64,000 nucleotides of DNA from Paraburkholderia sp. UYCP14C (GTDB taxonomy: Bacteria > Pseudomonadota > Gammaproteobacteria > Burkholderiales > Burkholderiaceae). Both the position numbers and the translations under genes were made by a program. Every line of letters begins with the position of its first letter. Position 1 is the first letter of the stretch. The stretch covers positions 29,967 through 93,966 of the forward strand of contig NZ_SELS01000030.1 in assembly GCF_004197395.1 (NCBI RefSeq). The letters are read 5' to 3'. The notes below the pieces were generated by a model. It was not told the DNA's origin. It saw only the letters and a program-made list of their open reading frames with translations, and made no database searches. Of the stretch, positions 16,382-26,567 are shown piece after piece.

Positions 16382-17155
16382 ATGTCAGTGAAGGACCTGT
16401 TTCAACTCGACGGCAAGGTTGCCTTGATCACAGGCGGTTCGCGCGGGCTCGGTCTGCAAATGGCCGAAGCGCTCGGCGAAATGGGCTGCCGCGTCGCGAT
16501 CACCGCGCGCAAGGCCGGCGAACTCGAGGAAGCGAAAGCGCATCTGCAGGGGCGCGGTATCGAAGTGCGAACCATCATCAACGATCTGCAGCGCTCCGAG
16601 GGCATTCCGGGTCTCGTCGACGAGGTCATCAGCGCGCATGGGTGCATCGATATTCTCATCAACAACGCGGGCGCCACCTGGGGCGCGCCCGCCGAAGATT
16701 ACCCCGACGACGCGTGGCACAAGGTGATGAATCTGAACGTCAACGCGCCGTTCTTTCTCGCGCGCGAAGTCGGTAAGCGCAGCATGATCCCGCGCCGCGC
16801 GGGCAAGATCATCAACGTCGCGTCGGTGGCCGGCTTGAAGGGCTCGCCGACGGGCATGAACACGATTGCCTACAACACGTCGAAGGCCGCGGCGATCAAT
16901 TTCACGCGTGCGCTGGCGGCGGAGTGGGGCAAGTACAACATCAACGTCAACGCGATTTGCCCGGGCTTCTTCCCGTCGAAGATGTCGGCGGGACTGCTCG
17001 ACAAGCTCGAAGACGCGATCGTCGCACGCACGCCGTTGCGGCGGCTCGGCGGCGACGAGGATCTGAAAGGCCCCGTGGTGTTTCTCGCGAGCGAAGCGTC
17101 GCGGCACATCACCGGTCAATATCTGGCGGTGGACGGCGGGTCGATCATCGTCTGA
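16382..17155 (+). CDS. Short-chain dehydrogenase/reductase (SDR)
   Basis: 257 residues, classical SDR length. The cofactor motif TGGSRGLG is at about 18-25, NNAG at about 93-96, the catalytic Ser in NVASVAG, and Y-x3-K in YNTSKAA. The C-terminal DGGSIIV and ITGQYLAVDGG resemble FabG-like and gluconate 5-dehydrogenase-like members. NAD(P)-dependent oxidation of a hydroxyacyl intermediate is likely. GGAGGAG precedes the ATG. It is the first gene of a collinear run (SDR, acyl-CoA dehydrogenase, two acyl-CoA ligases, SDR). Confidence 0.9.
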   Translation: MSVKDLFQLDGKVALITGGSRGLGLQMAEALGEMGCRVAITARKAGELEEAKAHLQGRGIEVRTIINDLQRSEGIPGLVDEVISAHGCIDILINNAGATWGAPAEDYPDDAWHKVMNLNVNAPFFLAREVGKRSMIPRRAGKIINVASVAGLKGSPTGMNTIAYNTSKAAAINFTRALAAEWGKYNINVNAICPGFFPSKMSAGLLDKLEDAIVARTPLRRLGGDEDLKGPVVFLASEASRHITGQYLAVDGGSIIV

Positions 17156-17220
17156 GTCCGCGCAACGTTCTGGCGCCGCACGCGACGCGCGCGGCCGTAT
17201 AACAACCCTGGAGACGTTGC

Positions 17221-18444
17221 ATGAATTTCGAGTACTCGGACAAGGTCAAGAGCCTGCAGAAGCGTCTGACCGCGTTCATGGACCAATACGTGTATCCGGC
17301 CGAAGCGGTGTTCGAAGCGCAAATGGATGCCGCGCGCGAAGCCGGCAATCGCTGGCAGCCCGCGCCGGTGATCGATGAGTTGAAGGAGAAAGCGAAAGCC
17401 GCCGGTTTGTGGAACCTGTTTCTGCCGGAATCGAAATACGGCGCCGGGCTCACGAACCTCGAATACGCGCCGCTGTGCGAAATCATGGGGCGCTCGCATA
17501 TCGGCGCCGAGCCGTTCAACTGCTCGGCGCCCGACACCGGCAACATGGAAACGCTGGTGCGCTACGCGACGCCCGAGCAGCAACAGCAGTGGCTGCTGCC
17601 GCTGCTCGACGGCACGATCCGCTCGGCGTTCGCGATGACGGAGCCGGAGGTCGCGTCCTCGGATGCGACCAATATCGCCGCGAGCATCGTGCGCGACGGC
17701 GATCACTATGTGCTGCACGGCCGCAAATGGTGGACCTCGGGTGCGAACGATCCGCGCTGCAAGATCCTGATCTTCATGGGCAAGTCGAATGCCGATCATC
17801 CGAACCGCCATCAGCAGCAGTCGATGATTCTGGTGCCGATGGAAACACCGGGCGTCAAGGTACTACGTCATCTGCCGGTGTTCGGTTACGACGACGCGCC
17901 GCACGGTCACGCCGAAATCCTGTTCGACAACGTGCGCGTACCGGGGAGCAACATGCTGCTCGGCGAAGGACGCGGCTTCGAGATCGCGCAGGGTCGGCTA
18001 GGTCCTGGCCGCATCCATCACTGCATGCGCCTGATCGGACGCGCCGAGCGCGCGCTCGAAGCGATGTGCCGCCGTTCGCTCGATCGCGTCGCATTCGGCA
18101 AGCCGATCGCGGAGCAGGGCGTGACGCGCGAGCGGATCGCGAACGCGCGGATCATAATCGACCAGACCCGCTTTCTGGTGCTGAACGCCGCGTACAAGAT
18201 GGACACGGTCGGCAACAAGGACGCGCGCCAGCAGATCGCGATGATCAAGGTCGCGGCGCCGAGCATGGCCTGCCAGGTGATCGACTGGGCGATGCAGGCG
18301 CACGGCGGCGGCGCGGTCAGCGACGACTTCGGTCTCGCGCGCGCCTACGCAAGCTCGCGCACGCTGCGTTTCGCCGATGGTCCCGACGAAGTGCATCGCA
18401 ATGCGATTGCGAGCATGGAACTGGGGCGTTATCTCGAACGCTGA
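17221..18444 (+). CDS. Acyl-CoA dehydrogenase (ACAD10/11-like)
   Basis: 407 residues. It carries [41 protein letters not shown], the [14 protein letters not shown] segment and, near the end, the [17 protein letters not shown] motif. The WWTSGA and DPRCK features are typical of the bacterial enzymes related to the dehydrogenase domain of ACAD10/ACAD11. Some members of that group work on 4-hydroxyacyl-CoAs after phosphorylation, but no aminoglycoside-phosphotransferase-like kinase is encoded nearby, so that chemistry is not supported here. Sixty-five bases separate it from the SDR; TGGAGA precedes the ATG. Confidence 0.92.
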   Translation: MNFEYSDKVKSLQKRLTAFMDQYVYPAEAVFEAQMDAAREAGNRWQPAPVIDELKEKAKAAGLWNLFLPESKYGAGLTNLEYAPLCEIMGRSHIGAEPFNCSAPDTGNMETLVRYATPEQQQQWLLPLLDGTIRSAFAMTEPEVASSDATNIAASIVRDGDHYVLHGRKWWTSGANDPRCKILIFMGKSNADHPNRHQQQSMILVPMETPGVKVLRHLPVFGYDDAPHGHAEILFDNVRVPGSNMLLGEGRGFEIAQGRLGPGRIHHCMRLIGRAERALEAMCRRSLDRVAFGKPIAEQGVTRERIANARIIIDQTRFLVLNAAYKMDTVGNKDARQQIAMIKVAAPSMACQVIDWAMQAHGGGAVSDDFGLARAYASSRTLRFADGPDEVHRNAIASMELGRYLER

Positions 18445-18524
18445 GCCCAGCTCGCTTTTCAATTCACGAACCCCACGCGTGACGAGTCGCGCGCACGCGT
18501 GCGCAGAAAAAGCCGGAGACGCCC

Positions 18525-20243
18525 ATGAACGAACGCCATTACCCGCATTGGCCGCCGCAAGTGCCGCTGCATCTGACGCTGCCGCACACCAATCTCTACT
18601 ACAACGCCGAAGTCTCGGCGGCGCGTTTTCCCGACAAACCGTTCGTCATCTATTACGACTCGCCGATCACGTTCGCCGAGTTCAAGGACGAGACCGAGCG
18701 TCTCGCCGGTTTTCTGCAGCACGAGTGCGGCGTGAAGGCCGGCGATCGCGTGTTGCTTTACATGCAGAACAGTCCGCAGTGGATCGTCGCGTACTACGGC
18801 ATTCTGCGCGCGAACGCAGTGGTGGTGCCGGTCAATCCGATGAACATGGGCACCGAGCTCGCGCACTACGTCGAGGATAGCGGCGCGACGACGATCATCG
18901 CGCCGCAGTGTCTGTTCGACAACGTCGAGCCGCTGATCGGCGACGGGCCGGGACAAGGGCTCGAGCATGCGATCGTCGCGACGTATAGCGACTATCTGAA
19001 ACGGCCGTCGCCGATCGCGGTGCCCGAATTCGTCGCGGCGCCGCGCAAGAGGATCGATTGCGCGGGCGTCACGGCGTGGCAGGACGCGCTCGATCGACGC
19101 CTCGCGCCCGGTCCGCTCACTACCGGCCCCGACGATCTGTGCGTGATGCCGTACACGTCGGGCACGACGGGCCGGCCGAAGGGCTGCATGCATACACATC
19201 GCAGCGTGATGAGCACGCTGCTCGGCGGCTGCGTGTGGTTCGGCGCGGCGGCCGACGGCGTGCATCTGTCGGTGCTGCCGTTCTTTCACGTGACCGGCAT
19301 GCAGGGCGGCATGAACAACGCGGTGTATTCGGCCACCACGATCGTCGTGATGTCGCGCTGGGATCGGGATTCCGCCGCGGTCTGCATGCAGCGCTACCGG
19401 ATCAGCGCATGGCAGTCGATCTCGACGATGATGGTCGATTTCCTGTCGAATCCGCGGCTCGGCGAATACGATCTGTCGAGCCTGTCCGGCGCGCGCGGCG
19501 GCGGCGCGGCGATGCCCGACGCGATCGCGAAGAAGTTGAAGACGCTGACCGGGCTCGATTATGTCGAGGGCTACGGCATGTCGGAGACGATCGCGGGCAC
19601 GCACATCAATCCGCCGCATCGGCCGAAGCCGCAGTGTCTGGGCATTCCGGTGTTCGACGTCGATTCGCGCGTGATCGATCCGGTCACGCTGCAGGAGTTG
19701 CCGCAAGGCGAGACCGGCGAGATCGTCGTCAACGCGCCGCAGGTGATGCGCGGCTACTGGCGCAATCAGAAGGCCACCGACGAAGCGTTCATCGAGCTCG
19801 ACGGCAAGCGTTTTCTGCGCACGGGCGACCTCGGGCATATCGACGAGGACGGTTATTTCTTCATGACCGACCGCCTCAAACGCATGATCAACGCGTCGGG
19901 CTACAAGGTCTGGCCGGCCGAGGTCGAGGCGCTGATGTACCGCCATCCGGCGATTCACGAAGTCTGCGTGATCGGCGTGAAAGACGAAAAGCGCGGCGAG
20001 ACCGTCAAGGCGCTGGTCGTGCCGACGTCGGCGCAGGCGGGCAAGATCGGCGCGCAGGAGATCATCGACTGGGCGCATCAACAGATGGCCGCGTACAAGG
20101 CGCCGCGTATCGTCGAGTTCGTCGCGTCGTTGCCGAAATCGGGCAGCGGCAAGATTCTGTGGCGCAAGCTGCAGGAGGAGGATGCGGCGCGCACGGCGGC
20201 GAGTGCGGCCGGTCAGGCGGGCAACGGAGGCGCCGCGCAATGA
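18525..20243 (+). CDS. Acyl-CoA synthetase (AMP-binding), ligase 1
   Basis: 572 residues. The P-loop-like A3 motif YTSGTTGRPKGCMHTH is at about 210, the A5 motif GYGMSETIAGTH at about 350, the A7-A8 motifs TGDLGHIDEDGYFFMTDRLKRMINASGYKVWPAEVEALM, and the C-terminal lysine motif PKSGSGKILWRKLQ. It activates a carboxylic acid to acyl-AMP and then acyl-CoA; overall it looks like medium/long-chain fatty-acid ligases. The N-terminus (HYPHWPPQVPLHLTLPHTNLYYNAEVSA) is characteristic of this subgroup. Its stop overlaps the ATG of the second ligase, so the two are translationally coupled. Confidence 0.93.
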   Translation: MNERHYPHWPPQVPLHLTLPHTNLYYNAEVSAARFPDKPFVIYYDSPITFAEFKDETERLAGFLQHECGVKAGDRVLLYMQNSPQWIVAYYGILRANAVVVPVNPMNMGTELAHYVEDSGATTIIAPQCLFDNVEPLIGDGPGQGLEHAIVATYSDYLKRPSPIAVPEFVAAPRKRIDCAGVTAWQDALDRRLAPGPLTTGPDDLCVMPYTSGTTGRPKGCMHTHRSVMSTLLGGCVWFGAAADGVHLSVLPFFHVTGMQGGMNNAVYSATTIVVMSRWDRDSAAVCMQRYRISAWQSISTMMVDFLSNPRLGEYDLSSLSGARGGGAAMPDAIAKKLKTLTGLDYVEGYGMSETIAGTHINPPHRPKPQCLGIPVFDVDSRVIDPVTLQELPQGETGEIVVNAPQVMRGYWRNQKATDEAFIELDGKRFLRTGDLGHIDEDGYFFMTDRLKRMINASGYKVWPAEVEALMYRHPAIHEVCVIGVKDEKRGETVKALVVPTSAQAGKIGAQEIIDWAHQQMAAYKAPRIVEFVASLPKSGSGKILWRKLQEEDAARTAASAAGQAGNGGAAQ

Positions 20244-21796
20244 ACTGGCTCGATAGCTTGATGGACGAACCGTTCGTCTGCATCACCGACATGCTGCGTC
20301 GCTTTGCGAAAACGCGTGGTGAGCACGCGGCGTTGATCTGCGGCGACGAGGTGCTTACCTACGCGGCGCTCGATGCGCGCGTCGAGCGCTTCGCCGCCGC
20401 CTTGCAACGCGACGGCATCCAGCCGCGCGATGCGATCGCGCTGTGTGCGAGCGCATCGGTCGATTACGTGGTCGCGTTTCTCGGCGGCTTGCGCGCGGGC
20501 GCCGCGGTCGCGCCGCTCGCGCCTGCGTCGAGCGCGGCGAGCCTCGTGGGCATGATCGGAAATTCGGCTGCGCGGCTCCTGTTTCTCGATGCCGACGTGA
20601 AGCGCCTGCTCGATCCGGTCGCGGCGGACATCGGCGCAACACCGGTCGCGCTCGATGGACACGCGGGCAGCGTGGCACTCGACGCATGGCTCGCACCGCA
20701 AGGCACCGCACCCACGCCGGTCACGATCGATCCGGCATGGCCGTTCAACATCATCTACTCGTCGGGCACGACGGGCACGCCGAAGGGCATCGTGCAGTCG
20801 CACGGCATGCGCTGGGCCTACGCGGTGCGCAGCGTCCAACGCGGTTATGGTCCCGACGCGATCACGCTGATCTCCACGCCGCTCTATTCGAACACGACGC
20901 TGGTGAGCTTCATGCCGACGCTGACCTTCGGCGGCACCGTCGTGCTGATGCCGAAGTTCGAGACGACGCGCTACCTCGAACTCGCGCAACGCCACCGCGT
21001 CACGCACACGATGCTGGTGCCGGTGCAGTATCAGCGCCTGATGGCGCATGCGGAGTTCGACCGCTACGACCTGTCGAGTTTTCAGGCGAAGTTCTGCACG
21101 AGCGCGCCGTTCGCCGCGAGCCTGAAGGCCGACATCGTGCGCCGCTGGCCGGGTCGTCTGACCGAGTACTACGGGATGACCGAGGGCGGCGGCTCGTGTC
21201 AGCTCGAAGCCGATCAGTGGCCGGACAAGCTGCATTCGGTCGGCCGGCCGATGGAGGGGCACGACATCCGCCTGATCGACGAACGCGGCAACGAGGTGCC
21301 GTTGGGCGAGGTCGGTGAAGTGGTCGGCCATTCGCCGGCGATGATGACCGGCTACTACCGCCAGCCCGACAAGACCGCTGAAGCCGAGTGGTACGACCCG
21401 AGCGGCAAGCGCTTCATTCGTACCGGCGACATGGGCCGCTTCGACGCCGACGGTTTTCTGACGCTGCTCGACCGCAAGAAGGACATGATCATTTCGGGCG
21501 GCTTCAACGTGTACCCGAGCGATCTCGAAGGCGAGTTGCGCCAGCATCCCGAGGTCGCGGACGCGGCCGTGGTCGGCGCGCACTCGCAGCAATGGGGCGA
21601 GACGCCGGTCGCATTCGTCGTGTTGCGTGCGCACGCGCGGATCAGCGCAGCAGGGCTGCTCGAATGGGTGAACACGCGGGTGGGCAAGATGCAGCGGCTG
21701 TCGGCGCTGACGTTTCTCGACAGTTTGCCGCGCAGCCCGATCGGCAAGGTGCTGAAGCGCGAACTGCGTGAGCAGTTCTATCCGGTTTCGCGTTGA
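20240..21796 (+). CDS. Acyl-CoA synthetase (AMP-binding), ligase 2
   Basis: 518 residues from the ATG at 20240, which overlaps the preceding TGA. Motifs: YSSGTTGTPKGIVQSH (A3), YYGMTEGGGSCQLEA (A5), RTGDMGRFDADGFLTLLDRKKDMIISGGFNVYPSDLE (A7-A8), and PRSPIGKVLKRELR with the catalytic lysine. It is shorter than ligase 1 and has a different acid-binding region, so the pair probably activates two different acids, for example the primary substrate and a ring- or chain-cleaved product. Two adjacent ligases of different subtypes are unusual for simple beta-oxidation operons. Confidence 0.92.
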   Translation: MNWLDSLMDEPFVCITDMLRRFAKTRGEHAALICGDEVLTYAALDARVERFAAALQRDGIQPRDAIALCASASVDYVVAFLGGLRAGAAVAPLAPASSAASLVGMIGNSAARLLFLDADVKRLLDPVAADIGATPVALDGHAGSVALDAWLAPQGTAPTPVTIDPAWPFNIIYSSGTTGTPKGIVQSHGMRWAYAVRSVQRGYGPDAITLISTPLYSNTTLVSFMPTLTFGGTVVLMPKFETTRYLELAQRHRVTHTMLVPVQYQRLMAHAEFDRYDLSSFQAKFCTSAPFAASLKADIVRRWPGRLTEYYGMTEGGGSCQLEADQWPDKLHSVGRPMEGHDIRLIDERGNEVPLGEVGEVVGHSPAMMTGYYRQPDKTAEAEWYDPSGKRFIRTGDMGRFDADGFLTLLDRKKDMIISGGFNVYPSDLEGELRQHPEVADAAVVGAHSQQWGETPVAFVVLRAHARISAAGLLEWVNTRVGKMQRLSALTFLDSLPRSPIGKVLKRELREQFYPVSR

Positions 21797-21846
21797 GGCA
21801 TCACGCTCGAAGCGCAATCCCGATCAATACTGAAACAGGACGACGC

Positions 21847-22752
21847 ATGAACCAATTCGCAGACAAGGTCGCGGTGATCACGGGCGCGGGCTCCGGCTTC
21901 GGCCGCGAGTTCGCGCGGCTCGGCACGAAGCTCGGCATGCGGCTCGTGCTCGCCGACGTGCAGCAGGATGCGCTCGATGAAACCCTCGCCGAAGTCACGG
22001 CGTCCGGCGCACGGGCGATCGCGCGCCGCGTCGACGTCGCGAAGGGCGACGAGGTCGATGCGCTCGCTCGCGCCACGCTCGATGCGTTCGGCGGCGTGCA
22101 TCTGGTGTTCAACAATGCGGGCGTCGGCGGCAACGGCGGGCTCGTGTGGGAGAACACCGAGCGCGACTGGCAGTGGCTGCTCGGCGTCAACCTGTGGGGC
22201 GTGATACACGGCGTGCGCGCGTTCACGCCGCTGATGCTCGATCAGGCGAAGCGCGATGCCGGCTATCGCGGGCATATCGTCAATACGGCGTCGATGGCGG
22301 GACTGCTCGCGCCGCCGCTGATGGGGCCGTACAACGTGTCGAAGCACGCGGTCGTGGCGCTGACCGAATCGCTGTACCAGGATCTGTCACTCGTCACGCA
22401 GCAGGTCGCGTGCTCGGTGCTCTGTCCGTACTTCGTGCCGACGGGCATCGCGAACGCACAGCGTAACCGTCCGGCCGATCTCGCGAACGACGCACCACCG
22501 ACGCTATCGCAGCGTGTCGCGCGCGCGTTGAGCGAAAAGGCGGTCAGCTCGGGCAAGATCAGCGCGGAAGCGGTCGCGGCGATGGTGTTCGATGCGATCC
22601 GCGACGAGCAGTTCTATATCTACTCGCATCCGCATGCATTGAATGCGGTGAAGACGCGTGCCGAAGATATCGTCACGCCGCGCAATCCGACCGATCCGTT
22701 TGCCGAGAAGCCACAGGTGCGCGAGCAGGTCGTGGCGGCGTTGCGGGGATAA
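21847..22752 (+). CDS. SDR family oxidoreductase (extended C-terminus)
   Basis: 301 residues, longer than a classical SDR. TGAGSGFGREFA is the NAD(P) motif, NNAG is present, Ser is in VNTASMAGL and Y-x3-K is YNVSKHA. The extra C-terminal ~50 residues (FDAIRDEQFYIYSHPHALNAVKTRAEDIVTPRNPTDPF) are typical of the SDRs often encoded with acyl-CoA ligases in catabolic clusters. It is probably the last gene of the plus-strand operon and is followed by a strong bidirectional terminator. Confidence 0.9.
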   Translation: MNQFADKVAVITGAGSGFGREFARLGTKLGMRLVLADVQQDALDETLAEVTASGARAIARRVDVAKGDEVDALARATLDAFGGVHLVFNNAGVGGNGGLVWENTERDWQWLLGVNLWGVIHGVRAFTPLMLDQAKRDAGYRGHIVNTASMAGLLAPPLMGPYNVSKHAVVALTESLYQDLSLVTQQVACSVLCPYFVPTGIANAQRNRPADLANDAPPTLSQRVARALSEKAVSSGKISAEAVAAMVFDAIRDEQFYIYSHPHALNAVKTRAEDIVTPRNPTDPFAEKPQVREQVVAALRG

Positions 22753-22775
22753 TAGGTCGAAGGTAAAGCACAAAC

Positions 22776-22811
22776 AAAAGCGCCGTGAACTGAAATTCAC
22801 GGCGCTTTTTT
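22776..22811. terminator. Bidirectional intrinsic terminator
   Basis: A perfect 14-bp stem (22776-22789 with 22796-22809) and a six-base loop, starting with AAAA and ending with a run of T. It lies between the convergent SDR operon and the Liv ABC importer operon and can end both transcripts. Confidence 0.93.
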
Positions 22812-22833
22812 CATGCGGGGTCGATCACGCCCA

Positions 22834-24018
22834 TTACTTCGCCGCGGTCAGCGAACTCAGCGTTGCCTCCTTCAGTTGGCCGCCCTCGACCACCGCCGCG
22901 AGCGGATTGCCGAGCACGAAGCCGCCATGATCGTCGACCCCCGACACGCTTTGCGGATTGTTCTGCGGCGGCAGTGCCTTCACGGCCTTGTCGAACTGAT
23001 TGCGAATCGCGGTGGCATCGCTGGTCGTGCCGGCGAGTTTCATCGCGAGCGCGGTCGCATACACAGCCGTGTAATTCAGCGACACCTCCTGGCTCGGATC
23101 ACGCCCGCCGTGCGTCTTGCGGAACCGCTCGACGAACGACTTCGCGTTCGGCGTCGTGTCGTCGGCGAGCGGCAACACGCCGATCGCGCCGTTCAGCGGT
23201 GCGTAGCCGTTCGTGACCTTTGCGACTTCGTCGAGCTTGGCCTGGTCCATGACGATGAAGCCGCCCTTGAAGCCGAGTTCGCGCGCCTGCTGCGCGACGA
23301 GACCGGTCGGCTCCGACGGTCCGCCGATGAACATCACGTCCGGCTTCGCCGCGAGCACGCGGCTCACGCCGCTGTAGAAATCCGTCGCGCGGTTATACGA
23401 CATCGCGTTGTCCGCGACGATCGTGCCGCCGGCCGCTTCCCACGCGGGCTTGAACGCGGCGACCCAGACCTTGCCGTAATCGGTATCGGTCGCGGCGAGC
23501 GCGGCCTTCTTGCCGTATGTCTTCATTTCATACTTGATGAACGAGTCCAGATACGACGTAAACGCGGGCGGAATGCGCACGGTCAGCTTGTTGCCGCGCT
23601 CGCTGATCTGCGGCACGCTCGTGTACGACAGCAGCAACAGCTTCTGCTGCTCGTTGGTGGTCTGCACCGCGAAGCCGCCGCCCGAATGCGGCACCAGCAC
23701 GACCACGGCTTGCTGCTCCTGGGCGAGACGCCGCGCGTTGATCGCGGTTTCGCTCGGATTGTATTTGTCGTCGAGCGGCACGATTTCGAGTTTGATCTTT
23801 TTGCCTGCGACGTCGATGCCGGCCTGGTTCACATCGGCGGCGGCCATCTGCATGCCGTCGAGCACTTCCTGGCCGTACTTCGCCGCGCCGCCGCTCAGCG
23901 GACCGGAGTAGCCGATGTGCACGACCTGCTGCGCCATCACGGCGCTGGAGCCGAGCAGGGCGGTGGCGGCAGCGATCGCAAGCAGTCCGGCGCGAACGCC
24001 CGGGCGTTGGTTCGTCAT
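22834..24018 (-). CDS. Branched-chain amino acid-type ABC transporter substrate-binding protein
   Basis: 394 residues. A signal peptide covers about residues 1-29 (cleavage after VMA). The mature part begins QQVVHIGYSGPLSGGAAKYGQEVLDGMQMAAADVNQAG, the normal start of a LivJ/LivK-type periplasmic binding protein (Peripla_BP_6). It is the 3'-most gene of a five-gene livHMGF-J operon on this strand. By position it delivers the acid processed by the adjacent acyl-CoA ligases; Liv-type importers in Burkholderiaceae often carry aromatic or aliphatic acids rather than amino acids. The gap of 75 bases to livF is the largest in the operon. Confidence 0.93.
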   Translation of the reverse strand: MTNQRPGVRAGLLAIAAATALLGSSAVMAQQVVHIGYSGPLSGGAAKYGQEVLDGMQMAAADVNQAGIDVAGKKIKLEIVPLDDKYNPSETAINARRLAQEQQAVVVLVPHSGGGFAVQTTNEQQKLLLLSYTSVPQISERGNKLTVRIPPAFTSYLDSFIKYEMKTYGKKAALAATDTDYGKVWVAAFKPAWEAAGGTIVADNAMSYNRATDFYSGVSRVLAAKPDVMFIGGPSEPTGLVAQQARELGFKGGFIVMDQAKLDEVAKVTNGYAPLNGAIGVLPLADDTTPNAKSFVERFRKTHGGRDPSQEVSLNYTAVYATALAMKLAGTTSDATAIRNQFDKAVKALPPQNNPQSVSGVDDHGGFVLGNPLAAVVEGGQLKEATLSSLTAAK

Positions 24019-24093
24019 ACGTGTCTCCTATGGAATGTCCTGAATGACCAGGGTGTGGTTCGAATGCCCGCGCATCGGCGCGTCCAACCCGTT

Positions 24094-24801
24094 TTATCCG
24101 CCGACGTACGCGCGCCGCACCGCCTCGTTGTTCATCAGGCTCGCCTGATCGCCTTCGAGCACGATGCGGCCGTTTTCGATCACGTACGCGCGGTGTGCGA
24201 TCTTCAGCGCGGCGAACGCGTTCTGTTCGGCGAGCAGCACCGTGGTGCCCGCGCGGTTGATCTGCTGGATCACGTCGAAGACCTGCTTGACGACGAGCGG
24301 CGCAAGACCGAGCGACGGTTCGTCCAGCAACAGCACTTTCGGCCGCGCCATCAGCGCGCGGGCAATCGCGACCATCTGCTGCTGACCGCCCGACAGCGAA
24401 CCGGCCGCGTGATCCTTGCGTTCGGCGAGCAGCGGAAAGAGGCTGAACACGTGGTCGAGATTGCGCCGGTTGCCGGCGCTGTCGCCGCGATGCACGTACG
24501 CGCCGAGCGTCAGGTTCTTCAGCACCGACATGCCCGGAAACAGCTTGCGCCCCTCCGGACACTGGATCACGCCGCTCCTCACGATTTGCGCGGGCGTCAT
24601 GCCGAGCAGTTCGCGGTTTCCCAAACGCAGGCTGCCCGCGGCCGCACGGCGCAGGCCGCTGGTCGTCAGGAAGATCGAACTCTTGCCCGCACCGTTGGCG
24701 CCGAGCAGCACGACGAGTTCGCCGTCGCCGGCATGCAGGCTGATGCCGTCGAGCGCGCGGAAACTGCCGTAATCGAGCGATACGTTGTCAAACTTCAGCA
24801 T
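24094..24801 (-). CDS. ABC transporter ATP-binding protein, LivF type
   Basis: 235 residues. Walker A is GANGAGKSS, the signature is [15 protein letters not shown], and Walker B is [13 protein letters not shown]; the C-terminus [10 protein letters not shown] is typical of LivF. It energises import with the LivG-type partner. Its start overlaps the end of the LivG gene by 14 bases, indicating translational coupling. Confidence 0.94.
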   Translation of the reverse strand: MLKFDNVSLDYGSFRALDGISLHAGDGELVVLLGANGAGKSSIFLTTSGLRRAAAGSLRLGNRELLGMTPAQIVRSGVIQCPEGRKLFPGMSVLKNLTLGAYVHRGDSAGNRRNLDHVFSLFPLLAERKDHAAGSLSGGQQQMVAIARALMARPKVLLLDEPSLGLAPLVVKQVFDVIQQINRAGTTVLLAEQNAFAALKIAHRAYVIENGRIVLEGDQASLMNNEAVRRAYVGG

Positions 24802-25552
24802 GCTCGCTCCCGAGGTAGGCGTCGATCACGGCCGGGTTCGCGCGAATCTCGGCAGGCGTGCCCTCGGCGATCTTGCGGCCGTAGTTCAGCACCATGATGC
24901 GATCCGCGAGCTTCATGATCATGTTCATCTTGTGTTCGACGAGGCACACCGTGATGCCGTGTCGGACGAGTTTGCGGATCAGTTCGGCCAGGCCTTCGGT
25001 CTCCTCGGGATTGACGCCGCCGGCCGGTTCGTCGAGCAGCATCAGGCTCGGCTCGGTGGCGAGCGCCAGCGCAACCGCGACGCGCTTGCGCTCTTCCTGC
25101 GAGATGTCGCCGGCGAGCCGATCGGCTAGCGCGGACAGGCCGACGAAGTCGAGCGCTTCGCGCGCTTTTTCGCGGCAAATGCGTTCCTCATGCTTCAGGC
25201 GCCGCGTATTCAGCAGCACGTCCCACAACCCCGATTGCGTGCGCAAACGGTGACCGACGATCAGGTTATCGAGCACGCTCGCGCGATCGAATAGTGCGGT
25301 CGACTGAAACGTGCGTGCGACGCCGAGCCGCGCCATGCTGTCGGCGCCGAGCTTCGTCACGTCCTCGCCTTGGAAAACGATCCGACCTGAACTCGGCAGA
25401 TGCGTGCCGCTAATCAGATTGAAGAACGTGGTCTTGCCCGCGCCGTTCGGTCCGATGATCGCGTTGATCTTGCCTGCCTCGATGCGCGTGCTGACGTCGT
25501 CGACCGCGACGAGACCGCCGAAGCGCTTGCTGAGCGAGTCGATTTCAAGCAT
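24788..25552 (-). CDS. ABC transporter ATP-binding protein, LivG type
   Basis: 254 residues from the ATG at 25552, chosen because GGAGA precedes it at 7 bases; an ATG 12 bases upstream is part of that site. Walker A is GPNGAGKTT, Walker B is [15 protein letters not shown]. The usual ABC signature is altered to [16 protein letters not shown], whereas most LivG proteins have a form closer to LSYGQQRRLEIARAL. The C-terminus ends [15 protein letters not shown], as in LivG. The start overlaps the stop of the LivM gene by 8 bases. Confidence 0.93.
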   Translation of the reverse strand: MLEIDSLSKRFGGLVAVDDVSTRIEAGKINAIIGPNGAGKTTFFNLISGTHLPSSGRIVFQGEDVTKLGADSMARLGVARTFQSTALFDRASVLDNLIVGHRLRTQSGLWDVLLNTRRLKHEERICREKAREALDFVGLSALADRLAGDISQEERKRVAVALALATEPSLMLLDEPAGGVNPEETEGLAELIRKLVRHGITVCLVEHKMNMIMKLADRIMVLNYGRKIAEGTPAEIRANPAVIDAYLGSEHAEV

Positions 25553-26567
25553 GCCGGTCTCCATGCGTGGGCTGCGGCTGCTGCGTCGAATGAACCGCGC
25601 TGCGGCCGTTGGCCGGTGCGGCACGCCGCGCGCGTCGATGCTTGCGCGACTGATACAGCCCGACGATGCCGTTCGGCAGAAAGATCACCAGCGCGATCAG
25701 GATCGGACCGAACACCACGAAGCGATACTCCTGCAGGAACTGCAGGTACTGCGTGAGCCAGGGCACCAGCAGCGCGCCGAGCAGCGGACCCGCGAGCGTG
25801 CCGATGCCGCCGACCAGCATGTACATCGTCATGTCGAACGTATGCTCGACGCCCGCGAGGTCCGGGCCGAGGAAGCGCACGGCGCCCGCATAGAGTCCGC
25901 CCGCGAGCCCTGCATAGACGACCGACAGCACGAACGCGAGCACCTTGTTGCGCATCAGGTCGATACCGAGCGATTGCGCGAGGCCGTCGCTGTTGCGGAT
26001 CGCCATGAAGGTGCGGCCGAGCAGCGAGTTGACGATGCGATGCATCAGCCACACGCCGAGCACGAGAAACGCGAACGTCAGGTAGTACAGCGCGCGGGGC
26101 GTGTCGAACGACACGAGGCCGAAACCCGAGGGCGCAGGAATGCCGATGATGTCGGTCACGCCATGCGTGAGCGAGTCCCACTTCTCGATGACGAGAAACA
26201 TGATGTAGCCGACGCACAGCGTGAAAATCGAAAAGTAGTGGCCACGCAAGCGCAGCGACACGAGCCCGACCAGCGCGCCGAACACGGCGACCACCGCGCC
26301 GGCCGCGACGAGTGCGAGCCAGAACGGCACCTGATGATCGACCGTGAGGATGCCTACCGTATACGCGCCGAGCGCCATGAAGCTGCCGTGCGCGAGATTG
26401 AACTGGCCGGTGTAGCCGGTGATCAGATTCAGGCCCACCGTGGCCAGCGCGAAGATGTACGCGGTGGACATCACGGTCAGCATGTAGTCGTTGGTCGCGG
26501 CGAACGGAAACGCCAGCCCTAGCGCGAACAGCAACGTCCAGCCGGTCTTGCCCTCGAAGAGTTTCAT
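25545..26567 (-). CDS. ABC transporter permease, LivM type
   Basis: 340 residues from the ATG at 26567, which overlaps the LivH stop (ATGA). Several transmembrane helices and the family signature TVGLNLITGYTGQFNLAHGSFMALGAY, with RGHYFSIFTLCVGYI and the EAA-like SDGLAQSLGID loop. The basic Gln/His-rich C-terminal tail (SRKHRRARRAAP...) is cytoplasmic. It forms the membrane channel with LivH. Much longer upstream readings of this frame are not coding. Confidence 0.92.
   Translation of the reverse strand: MKLFEGKTGWTLLFALGLAFPFAATNDYMLTVMSTAYIFALATVGLNLITGYTGQFNLAHGSFMALGAYTVGILTVDHQVPFWLALVAAGAVVAVFGALVGLVSLRLRGHYFSIFTLCVGYIMFLVIEKWDSLTHGVTDIIGIPAPSGFGLVSFDTPRALYYLTFAFLVLGVWLMHRIVNSLLGRTFMAIRNSDGLAQSLGIDLMRNKVLAFVLSVVYAGLAGGLYAGAVRFLGPDLAGVEHTFDMTMYMLVGGIGTLAGPLLGALLVPWLTQYLQFLQEYRFVVFGPILIALVIFLPNGIVGLYQSRKHRRARRAAPANGRSAVHSTQQPQPTHGDRHA

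Noticed and set aside
17221-18444. A levulinate-type (4-hydroxyacid) pathway based on the ACAD10/11-like dehydrogenase
   Set aside because: The required aminoglycoside-phosphotransferase-like kinase and its small partner are absent from the cluster.
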